Source: Streptomyces sp. NBC_00154 (GTDB taxonomy: Bacteria; Actinomycetota; Actinomycetes; Streptomycetales; Streptomycetaceae). From it: DNA of 64,000 nt. A program made the position numbers and the translations under genes. A model generated the notes under the pieces. It did not search any database and was not told the DNA's origin. It saw only the letters and a program-made list of their open reading frames with translations. The DNA lies in assembly GCF_026342835.1 (NCBI RefSeq), contig NZ_JAPEMI010000001.1, forward strand, positions 1,928,501 to 1,992,500, in the 5' to 3' direction. Of this stretch, positions 36,418 through 45,138 are shown in pieces. Positions within the stretch are counted from its first letter, which is position 1. The number at the start of each line of letters is the position of its first letter.

Positions 36418-36912
36418 TCAGAACTGCAGTGCCCAGGAGTTGATCCTCCCGGTGTCGGCCGCCGCGTTGTCGCTGACCCGCAGCTTCCAGGTGCCGTTCG
36501 CCACCTCCGACGAGGCGTTCACCGTGTAGGTGGTGATCACGTTGTCGCTGCTGCCGCCCGTTCCGTACGCCTTCAGGTTGTAGACCGAACCGTCGGGCGC
36601 GACCAGGTCGATCCTCAGGTCGCCGATGTACGTGTGCGTGATGTCGACGGGCACGCTCAGCGCCGCCGGCGCGTTGCCGGTGACGCCGGTGACGGTGACC
36701 GGCGACTCGACGGTGGAGTTGTCGCTGATGGTGTAACTCGTCGTGTTCTCGAACTTCGGTCCCGGCGGAGTCGTGGTGCCGGTGCCGACATTCAGCAGCC
36801 GGTTCGGCGAACCCGTGCCCGGGCTGGTCACGACTCCGGTGGCGGCCGCGGCGACCAGTCCGGCCATAGGAATCCCACAAGGGCCCCGTGGGCTGTGCCA
36901 TACCTTCGCCAT
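36418..36912 (-). pseudogene. Truncated relic of a subtilisin-family protease with C-terminal P domain
   Basis: The intact part is a P/Homo-B (proprotein convertase) domain of about 115 residues: KFENTTSYTISDNSTVESPV, VDITHTYIGDLRIDLVAPDGS and NGTWKLRVSDNAAADTGRINSWALQF. It is preceded by AAAATGVVTSPGTGSPNRLLNVG, which matches the end of S8 peptidase catalytic domains just before the P domain. The whole catalytic domain and the signal peptide are missing. The sequence before MAGLVAAAATG is unrelated, and the neighbouring threonine-synthase-like gene starts 22-33 bases beyond. A small functional P-domain protein is possible but would lack an export signal. Confidence 0.7.
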
Positions 36913-36944
36913 TCGCCCGCCACACGCCTGACATGCTGGCGGTC

Positions 36945-38042
36945 ATGGCCACCTATCTCTGCCCGCAGGACGGCACCCGCGCCGAGACCACCAGCCTGAC
37001 CTGGCGCTGCCCGGTCTGCAGCGGCCCTTGGGACCTCGACTTCGAAGTCGCCGGGCGGCTCTCACTCAACTCCCTGGCCGGACGCGTCAATTCACTGTGG
37101 CGTTACGCGGAGGCACTACCCCTCTCCTCACCCGCCACCAGCCTCGGGGAGGGCCGCACGCCGCTCGTGCCGCTCACTCGCGCGGTCTCGGCCAAGCTCG
37201 ACTTCCTGATGCCGACGCTCTCCTTCAAGGACCGAGGCGCCGTGATGCTCGCCGAACTGGCCCGCCGCCTCTCCCCCGAGCGCGTCGTCGCGGACAGCAG
37301 CGGCAACGCGGGAACAGCCGTCGCCGCCTACTGTGCGCGGGCCGGACTGCCCTGCACGGTGTACGTCCCCGAGGGCACCTCCCCGAAGAAGACCGAACAG
37401 ATCCGGGCCCACGGCGCCCGCCTGGAGATCGTCCCCGGCGACCGCGAGGCCGCCGCACTCGCTGCCCGGGCCGCCGCCGACTCCCCCGGCACCTTCTACG
37501 CCTCGCACGTCTTCAACCCGTACTTCCTGCACGGCACGAAGACATACGTCTACGAGATGTGGGAAGACCTCGGCGGCCGGCTCCCCGACGCCATCGCCGT
37601 ACCGGTCGGCAACGGCACGTTGCTCCTCGGCGCGGCCCTGGCCACCGCGGAACTCCACGCCCAGGGCCTGATCGACGAACGGCCGGCGCTGATCGCCGTA
37701 CAGGCCGAGGCCGTCTCACCGTTGGCCGCCGCCTTCCACGCGGGTACGGACGGCCTGCTCGACGAGTCCGGCCGGGCGGCCGCCCCCACACTCGCCGAAG
37801 GCATCGCCATCCCCCGCCCGCCGCGCGCACGCCAGATCCTGACGGCGGTGAGGGAGTCCGGCGGCACATTCCTCACGGTGACGGAGGATCAGATCCGCAA
37901 GGCGCAGCTGGATCTGGCGGCCCGCGGCTTCTACGTCGAGACGACCGGCGTCGCCTGCTGGGCGGCGGTCGGCGACTGGACGGACCGCAGCGTCGTCGTA
38001 CCGCTGTGCGGCGCGGGACTCAAGACGGGCCTGGCGCGCTGA
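36945..38042 (+). CDS. Threonine synthase-like PLP-dependent enzyme
   Basis: 365 residues, fold type II PLP enzyme. The N-terminal CPQDGTRAETTSLTWRCPVC is a zinc-ribbon-like pair as in archaeal/actinobacterial threonine synthases. PLP lysine in LSFKDRGAVML, phosphate-binding SSGNAGTAVAAYCARAG, and YVPEGTSPKKTEQIRAHGARLEIV. Canonical threonine synthase is usually encoded with hom-thrB, which are absent, so this may be a paralogue with another substrate. The start is uncertain: ATG 36945 is used and ATG 36933 is the alternative. Neither has a good ribosome-binding site, so the mRNA may be leaderless. Convergent with the cupin gene. Confidence 0.88.
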   Translation: MATYLCPQDGTRAETTSLTWRCPVCSGPWDLDFEVAGRLSLNSLAGRVNSLWRYAEALPLSSPATSLGEGRTPLVPLTRAVSAKLDFLMPTLSFKDRGAVMLAELARRLSPERVVADSSGNAGTAVAAYCARAGLPCTVYVPEGTSPKKTEQIRAHGARLEIVPGDREAAALAARAAADSPGTFYASHVFNPYFLHGTKTYVYEMWEDLGGRLPDAIAVPVGNGTLLLGAALATAELHAQGLIDERPALIAVQAEAVSPLAAAFHAGTDGLLDESGRAAAPTLAEGIAIPRPPRARQILTAVRESGGTFLTVTEDQIRKAQLDLAARGFYVETTGVACWAAVGDWTDRSVVVPLCGAGLKTGLAR

Positions 38043-38052
38043 CCTCGCATGC

Positions 38053-38088
38053 GGTCACCTGCACGCCATGACCGGCATGCAGGTGACC
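38053..38088. terminator. Bidirectional hairpin between threonine-synthase-like and cupin genes
   Basis: Perfect 11-base arms GGTCACCTGCA / TGCAGGTGACC (38053-38063, 38078-38088) with a 14-base loop, filling the 57-base gap between convergent stop codons. Confidence 0.65.
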
Positions 38089-38099
38089 CGCCATGCCGA

Positions 38100-38582
38100 T
38101 CAGTCCGTCCAGTACGTGTCGTGCTTGATGAAGAACTCGACCCGCTCCTCCTGTGACCACTCGGCGGCCTGAGCGACCTTCTCGAAGTACTCCTCGCGCG
38201 GCGCACCCGGCGTGAACAGCAGCAGCATCGACGCCGGCGCGTCGGAGTCGTTCCGGAATGCATGCAGCCCGCCCTGCGGTACGTACACGAAGTCGCCCTG
38301 CTTGGTGTCGATCCATCGCTCACCGTTGTAGATCCGCACCGCCCCGTCGAGGATGAAGAACGATTCCGAGATCGACCGGTGGAAGTGCGTGGCCGGGCCG
38401 CCCGCTCTGGGCGCCATGTCCATCCGGTACAGCCCGAACTCGCCGTGCGTGGTGTGCGTGGTCGCCAGATAGTGGGTGGCGCTGCCGGTGCGGGACTGCA
38501 GGTTCGGCACCGTGTCCGCCGGCCTGTACGTGGCGCTGATCTCTCCCTTGCCGTCCCCGTAGATCGGCTCCGGATACGACAT
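38100..38582 (-). CDS. Cupin-domain protein
   Basis: 160 residues. A single cupin barrel with motif 1 ATHFHRSISESFFILDGAVRIY (His, His and Glu metal ligands) and motif 2 GDFVYVPQGGLHAFRN (His ligand), so a metal-binding cupin of the quercetinase-like or sugar-binding type. The C-terminal extension EREYFEKVA-like REEYFEKVAQAAEWSQEERVEFFIKHD is common in uncharacterised actinobacterial members. GAGAGGAG stands 6 bases before the ATG at 38582. The neighbours give no pathway clue. Confidence 0.88.
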   Translation of the reverse strand: MSYPEPIYGDGKGEISATYRPADTVPNLQSRTGSATHYLATTHTTHGEFGLYRMDMAPRAGGPATHFHRSISESFFILDGAVRIYNGERWIDTKQGDFVYVPQGGLHAFRNDSDAPASMLLLFTPGAPREEYFEKVAQAAEWSQEERVEFFIKHDTYWTD

Positions 38583-38591
38583 GCCGTTCTC

Positions 38592-38648
38592 CTCTCGATG
38601 CTGCCGGTGCTCTCGGTAGGGTCGGTGCTCTCGATGCTGCCGGTGCTC
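38592..38648. repeat. 21-bp direct repeat with 36-bp period upstream of the cupin gene
   Basis: Identical 21-base copies at 38592-38612 and 38628-38648 (core CTCGATGCTGCCGGTGCTC), immediately upstream of the cupin start and covering its ribosome-binding site. It may reflect slippage or tandem regulator binding. Confidence 0.7.
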
Positions 38649-38732
38649 GGTGCGGCAGCATCGGGTGACGATCGAGGCCGCTGATGTGTCGAAGCCGGGC
38701 GGTGGTACCCGGCCTCTCGTCGGATCCGCGGC

Positions 38733-39233
38733 TCAGCCCTGTGGCTGGAAGTAGCGAACACCCTTCTCGATGCGGCGCCCGGCATAGGCGCGCCCGATGG
38801 CCGGCTTCCCCCGGTACATCCCCACGTACCCCTGGGCACTGTCGACGACGACCGGTCGGGCGAAACAGGCGAACCGATTGCGCTGCTTCTCCTCCGCCCA
38901 GGCCATCGCGGCCGGGTCGATCCGGTCGCTGACCAGCACGGGGAAGCAGGCGACGCCGGTCTGCATGCCGACGGGCAGCCCGCCCTTGTTCTTCTTGGCG
39001 TACGTGAGCACCTGTGTGGTGAACGTGTCGACGACCGGGACGGTGATCTCGGGCACGGCGGCGGCCACGGTGAACAGATGAAGATTGGTGGCCGCCCAGC
39101 GCATCCGGAAGTCGGCCCTTCGGCCGACGAGCACAGGCGCGCCCGCCCAGTCCTCCCAGCGCGGCCCGCAGCCGTCGCCCGCCAGTCGGCTCTCGACCGA
39201 TGCCAGGTAATTCCGTATCGACTCTTGGCTCAT
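38733..39233 (-). CDS. Conserved hypothetical protein
   Basis: 166 residues starting MSQESIRNYLASVESRLAGDG. Recognisable patterns are APVLVGRRADFRMRWAATNLHLFTV, GLPVGMQTGVACFPVLVS and RFACFARPVVVDSAQGYVGMYRGKPAIGRAYAGRRIEKGVRYF. Similar Streptomyces proteins exist to my recollection but without a proven function, and I do not assign one. Mixed alpha/beta, soluble, no signal peptide or membrane segment. ATG start at 39233. Confidence 0.75.
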   Translation of the reverse strand: MSQESIRNYLASVESRLAGDGCGPRWEDWAGAPVLVGRRADFRMRWAATNLHLFTVAAAVPEITVPVVDTFTTQVLTYAKKNKGGLPVGMQTGVACFPVLVSDRIDPAAMAWAEEKQRNRFACFARPVVVDSAQGYVGMYRGKPAIGRAYAGRRIEKGVRYFQPQG

Positions 39234-39653
39234 GGCCGCGATTGTCCACGGGCCGGGCACGGTCCGGAAGCCGACACCGGCTGCCGAAGCCGCGCAGGGC
39301 CGACTCGGGCAGCACGGGCTCCATGACGGACTCGCGGAACGCGGAGCCGGCGAAGCGCACACTGCCGGGAATCGTGGTGCCGGGCGGGTGGCGGACGTCT
39401 CGGCCGACGGCCTGACGGTACGTCGGGAGGGAGGGGCCCGGGCTGCGGTGCAGGAGAGCCCCGAGGAGTGGTGCCACTCGGGCCCACCTCGCGCATCAGG
39501 CGCTCAAGCAACTGCCCGAAGCCGGCCCTGTGGGCCGTCGGTGGCAAAGCAGCCCATGTCCTCGTGCGCCTGCCGTCGGGTTCCCACGCCGCGCTGAACA
39601 ATCGCCCTGGTCAAGACGTAGGACGTGGCTCAGCGGACCGAGGGGAACGACCG
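39234..39653. other. Intergenic region with a possible minus-strand coding remnant
   Basis: There is no complete gene. On the minus strand around 39290-39420 one frame has about 90% GC at third positions and reads PGTTIPGSVRFAGSAFRE and PVLPESALRGFG. A different frame at 39480-39520 reads FGQLLERLMREV. This looks like a frameshifted, decayed gene fragment. The promoter of the carbonic anhydrase gene must also lie in the right part. Confidence 0.35.
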
Positions 39654-40406
39654 ATGGACAGAACGGCACATCCGGATCGCAGAGCTCTGCTCACCGGCGG
39701 ACTTGCGGTCGCCACGGTTGCGCTTGCGGGGTGCTCGTCGACGAGCGCCACCCCGTCGACGAACAGCGCTCCGTCGGCGAGCAGCGCTTCGCCGGAGGCG
39801 CGGCCGGCCACGCCCGCCGCAGCATTCGCGAGACTGATGGACGGCAACAAGCGCTGGGTGAGCGGAGATCTGCAACATCCCGACCGGGATCCGGACCGGC
39901 GCCAGCTCGTGGCCCAGACGCAGGAGCCTTTCGGGTCGATCCTTGCGTGCATCGACTCCCGGGTACCGCCTGAACTCCTCTTCGATACCGGGCTGGGCGA
40001 CCTTTACGTGATGCGCACCGGCGGAGAGGCCGTCGGCCCGGTGGTCACGGGTTCCGTGGAGTACGGCCCCATGACGAGTGGCACTCCGCTCATCGTGGTC
40101 CTCGGGCATCAGCGCTGCGGCGCCATCGAGGCGGCGTACAAGTCCATCCGCGACGGCAAACCGCTGCCAGGAAACCTGGAGGCGATCGCCAAGGCTCTAC
40201 GGCCGGCGTACGAGCTGGCAGTCCGCGAAGGCGGTGCCGATCCGGTGGAGACCATGGCCCGCGCCCAGGTCAGGCTGACCGCGGCCGACCTGCGCTCCAA
40301 CCAGGACCTGGCCCCACTCGTGGCAAAGGGCGCCCTTGCCGTGGTCGGCGCCTACTACTCGCTCGACACCGGCAAGGTGGAAGTCCTGGCCGGCGCGCCT
40401 TCCTGA
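39654..40406 (+). CDS. Exported beta-carbonic anhydrase lipoprotein
   Basis: 250 residues. Twin-arginine lipoprotein signal (MDRTAHPDRRALLTGG, lipobox ALAGC, Cys27) and a Ser/Thr/Ala/Pro linker to about residue 55. It is followed by a beta-class carbonic anhydrase with zinc ligands Cys99, His152 and Cys155 and the Asp101-Arg103 dyad (ACIDSRVPPELLF, VVLGHQRCGAI). It interconverts CO2 and bicarbonate outside the membrane, which is an unusual location because most bacterial beta enzymes are cytosolic. AGGGG precedes the ATG at 39654, and an in-frame ATG at 39468 would add non-coding-like sequence. Monocistronic. Confidence 0.92.
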   Translation: MDRTAHPDRRALLTGGLAVATVALAGCSSTSATPSTNSAPSASSASPEARPATPAAAFARLMDGNKRWVSGDLQHPDRDPDRRQLVAQTQEPFGSILACIDSRVPPELLFDTGLGDLYVMRTGGEAVGPVVTGSVEYGPMTSGTPLIVVLGHQRCGAIEAAYKSIRDGKPLPGNLEAIAKALRPAYELAVREGGADPVETMARAQVRLTAADLRSNQDLAPLVAKGALAVVGAYYSLDTGKVEVLAGAPS

Positions 40407-40436
40407 CCTGGCCGGACCGGACGGATGCGCGTGGTC

Positions 40437-40467
40437 AGGGGCGGTGCGGATGAACGGGACCGCCCCT
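40437..40467. terminator. Hairpin between carbonic anhydrase and a convergent hypothetical gene
   Basis: Perfect 9-base arms AGGGGCGGT / ACCGCCCCT with a 13-base loop, 31 bases after the carbonic anhydrase stop. The convergent gene ends at 40541. Confidence 0.5.
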
Positions 40468-40540
40468 TGGAGGCGCCTCGAAACAGCCGAAAGCACCTTG
40501 CGGCGGACCGCCGGACCGGGAGTTTCGTCGGACGACGCGG

Positions 40541-40945
40541 CTACGCCAGATCCTCGAAGGAGTCCTCGCCCGGACGCCAGACCGTCCAGTCTGCAAAGTC
40601 CTGGGTCCGGTACGACGCGATCTCCGGGCCGACGAGCTCGTCCCATTCCGGATGCAGGACGACGGTGCCGGACGGCAGCCGGATCCGCAGGCCGATGCCC
40701 GTGGCCTCGGCAGTGTCGACGACCTCCTCGCCGGCCAGGGCACGCAGGGCGTCGGCGTAACCGAGCCGACCGTCACGGTAGACCTCACCGTCGGGTGTCT
40801 CGACGCACGGCATCACGAAGTACGTGAGGATCTGCTCGTCCGGCGAGCCGAAGTGGAGCTCCAGGTGGTCCAGAACGAAATGCACCGCGTCCAGCCGGCA
40901 CCCGACGAGCCTCGACAGCAGCTCGTTCGGCACATACGCCGCCAT
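40541..40945 (-). CDS. Conserved hypothetical protein
   Basis: 134 residues, acidic and soluble. MAAYVPNELLSRLVGCRLDAVHFVLDHLELHFG, then YFVMPCVETPDGEVYRDGRLGYADALRALAG and SGTVVLHPEWDELVGPEIA. Alternating strands suggest a small beta-rich domain like those annotated as hypothetical immunity-type proteins, but no family is recognised. Third-position composition matches the neighbours. ATG at 40945 with a GGGGAG-like site upstream. Confidence 0.72.
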   Translation of the reverse strand: MAAYVPNELLSRLVGCRLDAVHFVLDHLELHFGSPDEQILTYFVMPCVETPDGEVYRDGRLGYADALRALAGEEVVDTAEATGIGLRIRLPSGTVVLHPEWDELVGPEIASYRTQDFADWTVWRPGEDSFEDLA

Positions 40946-41131
40946 TGCATTGCTCCCCTACACCCGTCGCCCCAGGATCCGCACAGCGGCATCCGGGTGC
41001 CGCAAGCCCTCGGGGCGTACCAACAAACACCCCCTGACCTGCAAAAATAATCCAGAGGACGCCTTGCGCGGACACAAGCCGGCTGCGGGTCCTGCCGGGG
41101 GTGCACCGACTCCGCAAGTGACGAAGGACTA

Positions 41132-41167
41132 CGCAAAGGGCTCGCCTGCTCAGGCGAGCCCTTTGCG
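41132..41167 (-). terminator. Terminator of ychF
   Basis: Perfect 16-base arms (41132-41147 and 41152-41167, containing AAAGGGCTCGCCT) with a 4-base loop, 40 bases after the ychF stop on the minus strand. It is a classic strong hairpin. Confidence 0.85.
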
Positions 41168-41206
41168 AAATTCCGCTCCACCGGAAGCGGGTAATTCAAG
41201 TCTCAA

Positions 41207-42295
41207 TTAAACGTTGAAGCGGAACTCCACCACGTCGCCGTCCTGCATCACGTACTCCTTGCCCTCCATGCGGGCCTTGCCCTTCGCGCGGGCCTCGGCG
41301 ACCGAGCCCATCGTCACCAGGTCGTCGAAGGAGACGATCTCCGCCTTGATGAAGCCCTTCTGGAAGTCGGTGTGGATGACACCGGCCGCCTCGGGGGCCG
41401 TGGCGCCCTTCTTGATCGTCCAGGCGCGGGCTTCCTTCGGGCCTGCCGTGAGGTAGGTCTGCAGCCCCAGCGTGTCGAAGCCGACGCGGCCGAGGGTGGC
41501 CAGGCCGGGTTCCTCCTGGCCCATGGACTGCAGGAGTTCGAGGGCCTCGTCGTCGTCGAGTTCGATCAGCTCGGACTCGATCTTGGCGTTGAGGAAGATT
41601 GCCTCGGCGGGAGCGACCAGGGCACGCTGTTCGTTCTTGAAGTCCTCGTCGACCAGCTCGTCCTCGTCGACGTTGAAGACGTAGAGGAAGGGCTTGGTGG
41701 TGAGGAGGTGCAGCTCGTGGAGGAGCTTGCCCTTCTCCGTGCCTGCGGTGATGCCCGCGGCGAAGAGCGTCTCGCCGGACTCCAGGATCTGCTGGGCCTC
41801 CTCGACCGCGGCGAGGACCGCGACCTTCTCCTTCTGGAGGCGGGACTCCTTCGTGAGGCGCGGGACGGCCTTCTCGATGGACTGGAGGTCGGCGAGGATC
41901 AACTCGGTGTTGATCGTCTCGATGTCGTCCTTGGGCGAGACCTTGCCGTCGACGTGGACGACGTTCTCGTCCTTGAAGGCCCGGATGACCTGGCAGATCG
42001 CGTCCGACTCGCGAATGTTCGCGAGGAACTTGTTGCCCAGGCCCTCGCCCTCGCTCGCGCCGCGGACGATGCCCGCGATGTCGACGAAGTCGACGGTGGC
42101 CGGGAGCAGGCGCTGCGAGCCGAAGATCTCGGCCAGCTTGTTCAGGCGGGCGTCCGGGACCCCGACGACGCCGACGTTCGGCTCGATCGTGGCGAACGGG
42201 TAGTTGGCCGCCAGCACGTCGTTCTTGGTCAGGGCGTTGAACAGGGTCGACTTGCCGACATTCGGCAGACCGACGATTCCGATCGTGAGCGACAC
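41207..42295 (-). CDS. ychF: Redox-regulated ATPase YchF (Obg-related)
   Basis: 362 residues, the standard size. P-loop GLPNVGKSTLFNALT, DFVDIAGIVRGASEGEGLGNKF (G3 region) and the ATP-selective NxxE-type region YVFNVDEDEL. It is followed by a coiled-coil insertion and the C-terminal TGS domain (LQTYLTAGPKEARAWTIKKGATAPEAAGVIHTDFQKGF). Binds 70S ribosomes and hydrolyses ATP. ATG at 42295 gives the universal MSLTIGIVGLPN start. Alone between hairpin and intergenic region. Confidence 0.97.
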   Translation of the reverse strand: MSLTIGIVGLPNVGKSTLFNALTKNDVLAANYPFATIEPNVGVVGVPDARLNKLAEIFGSQRLLPATVDFVDIAGIVRGASEGEGLGNKFLANIRESDAICQVIRAFKDENVVHVDGKVSPKDDIETINTELILADLQSIEKAVPRLTKESRLQKEKVAVLAAVEEAQQILESGETLFAAGITAGTEKGKLLHELHLLTTKPFLYVFNVDEDELVDEDFKNEQRALVAPAEAIFLNAKIESELIELDDDEALELLQSMGQEEPGLATLGRVGFDTLGLQTYLTAGPKEARAWTIKKGATAPEAAGVIHTDFQKGFIKAEIVSFDDLVTMGSVAEARAKGKARMEGKEYVMQDGDVVEFRFNV

Positions 42296-42490
42296 GTTGG
42301 CGACTTCCTGGAGTAAGGACGGGTGGGCCGATTCTCCAGTTTACGGGCGGGGGCGAGCGGGTAGTCACGCGTCCGGTCGGGGGCCGATGCGGTTCCCGTT
42401 CGACCATGTGGCATCGAACTCACCGCCAAGGTCACCCAAAGGGCGTGTCCAACGCCTCCTCCCTCCCGCCTCGCGACCTACGTTGTCCCG

Positions 42491-43087
42491 GTGGAGCAGC
42501 CCAGAACACGTCCCCCTCAGCGCCAGCAGTCGTCGCAGCAGGCCCCACTGTCCCCGCAGAGCACCATCGACGAGGCCACCACCGTCTACCGGGTGGTGGC
42601 CACGCCCGACGGGCGGGCACGACGGGTGCCGCCCGCCCTGCTCGCGCTGCGCAGGCTGCCCAATCCGCGACTGACCGGCATCGGTGCGGGGCTGTTCGCC
42701 GCCGCCGTCATGTTCGCGCTGGCCTGCCTCGACTGGCTGCTGTTCGATGGATCGTCGATCCTGTACGGGGTGCTGTTCCTGCCGGTCAGCGCGCTGACCG
42801 CGCTCTGGGTGCGGCCCGCCGATCTGGTGACCGCACCGATCAGTGTGCCGATCGCGTTCGCCGTCGGTGTGATTCCGATCGCCGGTGGCACGGGCGGCTT
42901 CGGCGGACAGACCATGGCGGTGGTCACGGCGCTCGCCGTCCACGCCGGTTGGCTGTACGGCGGCACGCTCATCGCCGGGCTCATCGCCACCGTGCGCAAG
43001 GTCCGGCTGATGCGTCAGCGGCGGCGGATGCGGTCGGCCACGAAGGCGGCGCGCCCCGCCCGGCGTCCCCGGCGTCCAAGGCCCTGA
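42491..43087 (+). CDS. DUF6542-like membrane protein
   Basis: 198 residues. A basic, Gln/Pro-rich N-terminal tail ([13 protein letters not shown]), then four hydrophobic segments ([57 protein letters not shown] and [23 protein letters not shown]) and a very basic C-terminal tail. The pattern fits small actinobacterial DUF6542-type proteins next to ychF/ppgK. Function unknown. GTG start at 42491, set by the conserved N-terminus as I recall it. A GGGGCA repeat tract lies directly after the stop. Confidence 0.72.
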   Translation: MEQPRTRPPQRQQSSQQAPLSPQSTIDEATTVYRVVATPDGRARRVPPALLALRRLPNPRLTGIGAGLFAAAVMFALACLDWLLFDGSSILYGVLFLPVSALTALWVRPADLVTAPISVPIAFAVGVIPIAGGTGGFGGQTMAVVTALAVHAGWLYGGTLIAGLIATVRKVRLMRQRRRMRSATKAARPARRPRRPRP

Positions 43088-43093
43088 GGCCGT

Positions 43094-43133
43094 GGCAGGG
43101 GCAAGGGCAGGGGCAGGGGCAGGGGCAGGGGCA
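43094..43133. repeat. (GGGGCA)n tandem repeat between convergent genes
   Basis: Six to seven GGGGCA or GGCA units in a row, four of them consecutive perfect hexamers with G-runs of four. The tract is G-quadruplex-capable on the plus strand and sits between the DUF6542-like gene and ppgK, where no ordinary hairpin was found. Confidence 0.85.
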
Positions 43134-43141
43134 CAAAAGGG

Positions 43142-43879
43142 CTATCTGCCTGCCGCCGCCATCGCCGCGCCCACGATGCCCGCGTTGTTCTGCAGCTCGG
43201 CCGGCACCATCTCGGCCCGCACGTGCTCGATCAGCGGCAGGAACTTGTCGGCCTTCCGGCTGACTCCGCCGCCGATGATGAAGAGCTCGGGCGTGAACAG
43301 CATCTCCAGATGGGCCAGGTACTTCTGCACCCGGTGCGCCCAGTGGTGCCAGCTCAGCTCCTCGTCCTCCTTGGCCTTCGTGGAGGCGTGCTTCTCCGCT
43401 TCGTGGCCGCCCAGCTCCAGATGCCCGAGCTCGGTGTTGGGTACGAGCTGCCCGTCGGTGAAGACCGCGCTGCCGATCCCCGTACCGAGCGTCAGCATGA
43501 TCACGGTCCCCTTGCGGCCGCGCCCCGCGCCGAAGGTCATTTCGGCGATTCCCGCCGCGTCGGCATCGTTGAGGACGGTCACCGGAAGGCCCAGCTTCTC
43601 GCCGAGCAGCGTCCGGGCGTCATGGTCGATCCAGCTCTTGTCGACATTGGCCGCGGTGCGGGTGACACCGCCGGTGACGACGCCCGGGAAGGTGACGCCG
43701 ACCGGGCCCGACCAGTCGAAGTGGCCGACCACCTCGGCCACGGAGTCGGCCACGTCCTTGGGCGTGGCCGGCTGCGGTGTCAGTACTTTGTGGCGCTCCT
43801 GCGCCAGGTCTCCGCGGTCCAGGTCCACGGGAGCGCCCTTGATCCCGGATCCGCCGATGTCCACGCCGAAGATCTGCAT
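43142..43879 (-). CDS. ppgK: Polyphosphate glucokinase (ROK family)
   Basis: 245 residues. Phosphorylates glucose with polyphosphate or ATP. N-terminal phosphate motif [13 protein letters not shown], glucose-binding [38 protein letters not shown] (in part: [14 protein letters not shown]) and [17 protein letters not shown], the actinobacterial PPGK variant of the ROK zinc region, without its cysteines. ATG at 43879 gives [10 protein letters not shown]. The upstream ATG at 43930 is rejected. It probably follows ispH on the same strand (gap 82 bases). Confidence 0.95.
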   Translation of the reverse strand: MQIFGVDIGGSGIKGAPVDLDRGDLAQERHKVLTPQPATPKDVADSVAEVVGHFDWSGPVGVTFPGVVTGGVTRTAANVDKSWIDHDARTLLGEKLGLPVTVLNDADAAGIAEMTFGAGRGRKGTVIMLTLGTGIGSAVFTDGQLVPNTELGHLELGGHEAEKHASTKAKEDEELSWHHWAHRVQKYLAHLEMLFTPELFIIGGGVSRKADKFLPLIEHVRAEMVPAELQNNAGIVGAAMAAAGR

Positions 43880-43961
43880 GCGATCCACCGTACGGGCTGG
43901 CGCCGTACCCCGCTCACCTTCCCGGAGCACGGGCCACTCCCCCCGGGGAGGACGGAAGGCG

Positions 43962-44993
43962 TCACTCGGCGGTGAGTGCCGCCGCCTCTGCGCGCAGGTC
44001 CCGGCGGAGCTCCTTGGGCAGCGAGAAGGTGATCGACTCGTCGGCCGTCTTCACCGTCTCCACGTCTCCGTAGCCGCGCTCGGCCAGCCACTCCAGTACG
44101 CCGTCCACCAGCACGTCGGGAACCGAGGCGCCGGAGGTGAGGCCGACCGTGGTGACACCTTCCAGCCAGGCCTCGTCGATCTCGCTCGCGAAGTCCACCA
44201 GGTGCGCAGCGGGGGCGCCCGCGTCGAGGGCGACCTCGACCATGCGGATCGAGTTCGAGGAGTTCTTGGAGCCGACGACGATGACCAGTTCGGCGTCCTC
44301 GGCGAGCTTCTTCACCGCGATCTGACGGTTCTGCGTGGCGTAGCAGATGTCGTCGCTGGGCGGCGAGACCAGCTGCGGGAACTTCTCCTTCAGCGCGTCC
44401 ACCGTCTCCATCGTCTCGTCGACCGAGAGCGTGGTCTGGGAGAGCCAGACGACCTTCGACTCGTCGCGCACGGAGACACTGGCGACGTCCTCGGGGCCGT
44501 CGACCAGCGTGATGTGGTCGGGCGCCTCACCGCTCGTGCCGATGACTTCCTCGTGGCCCTCGTGGCCGATCAGGAGAATGTCGTAGTCCTCCTTGGCGAA
44601 CCGGACGGCTTCCTTGTGGACCTTGGTCACCAGCGGGCACGTCGCGTCGATCGTGGCGAGCTTGCGCTCGGCGGCCTCGGCGTGCACGGTCGGCGCCACG
44701 CCGTGCGCGGAGAACATCACGATGGAGCCCTCGGGCACCTCCGCCGTGACGTCGACGAAGATCGCGCCCTTCTTCTCCAGGGTCTGCACGACGTACTTGT
44801 TGTGCACGATCTCGTGGCGGACATAGATCGGGGCCCCGTACTGCTCCAGGGCCTTCTCGACGGCGATCACGGCACGGTCCACGCCCGCGCAGTAGCCGCG
44901 GGGCGCGGCAAGCAGGACACGGCGGGTGTCACTGCGGCGCGAGGTGCCCGCACTCGGGGCGGCGGCGGGTGACGGGCTGGGCGTAGCAGTCAT
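43962..44993 (-). CDS. ispH: 4-hydroxy-3-methylbut-2-enyl diphosphate reductase
   Basis: 343 residues. Last step of the MEP isoprenoid pathway (HMBPP to IPP/DMAPP) with a [4Fe-4S] cluster. The cluster Cys are in [24 protein letters not shown] and [10 protein letters not shown], and the catalytic region has SAHGV and [13 protein letters not shown] Ser/Ala-rich N-terminal extension of about 22 residues precedes [13 protein letters not shown] 44993 is used; ATG 45002 three codons earlier is equally possible. Divergent from an APC permease across 136-145 bases that carry short GCCACGT repeats. Confidence 0.96.
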   Translation of the reverse strand: MTATPSPSPAAAPSAGTSRRSDTRRVLLAAPRGYCAGVDRAVIAVEKALEQYGAPIYVRHEIVHNKYVVQTLEKKGAIFVDVTAEVPEGSIVMFSAHGVAPTVHAEAAERKLATIDATCPLVTKVHKEAVRFAKEDYDILLIGHEGHEEVIGTSGEAPDHITLVDGPEDVASVSVRDESKVVWLSQTTLSVDETMETVDALKEKFPQLVSPPSDDICYATQNRQIAVKKLAEDAELVIVVGSKNSSNSIRMVEVALDAGAPAAHLVDFASEIDEAWLEGVTTVGLTSGASVPDVLVDGVLEWLAERGYGDVETVKTADESITFSLPKELRRDLRAEAAALTAE

Positions 44994-45138
44994 GCGTCCC
45001 ATCGTAAGGCCGTACCGAACAGGCGCGGGATCGGCCGTGTCGGGAGACTGAGCCGTACGCGACGTTCGCCACGTGTACGCCCTGCAATGCCACGTATGCC
45101 ACGTACGCGACCGTGTCCGTGCGACCGACGGAGGGTTC

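Noticed and set aside
45040-45130. GCCACGT/TACGCGAC short repeats before the APC permease as a regulator array
   Set aside because: Copies are short (7-9 bases), irregularly spaced and common in this GC-rich background, so too weak to list as operators.
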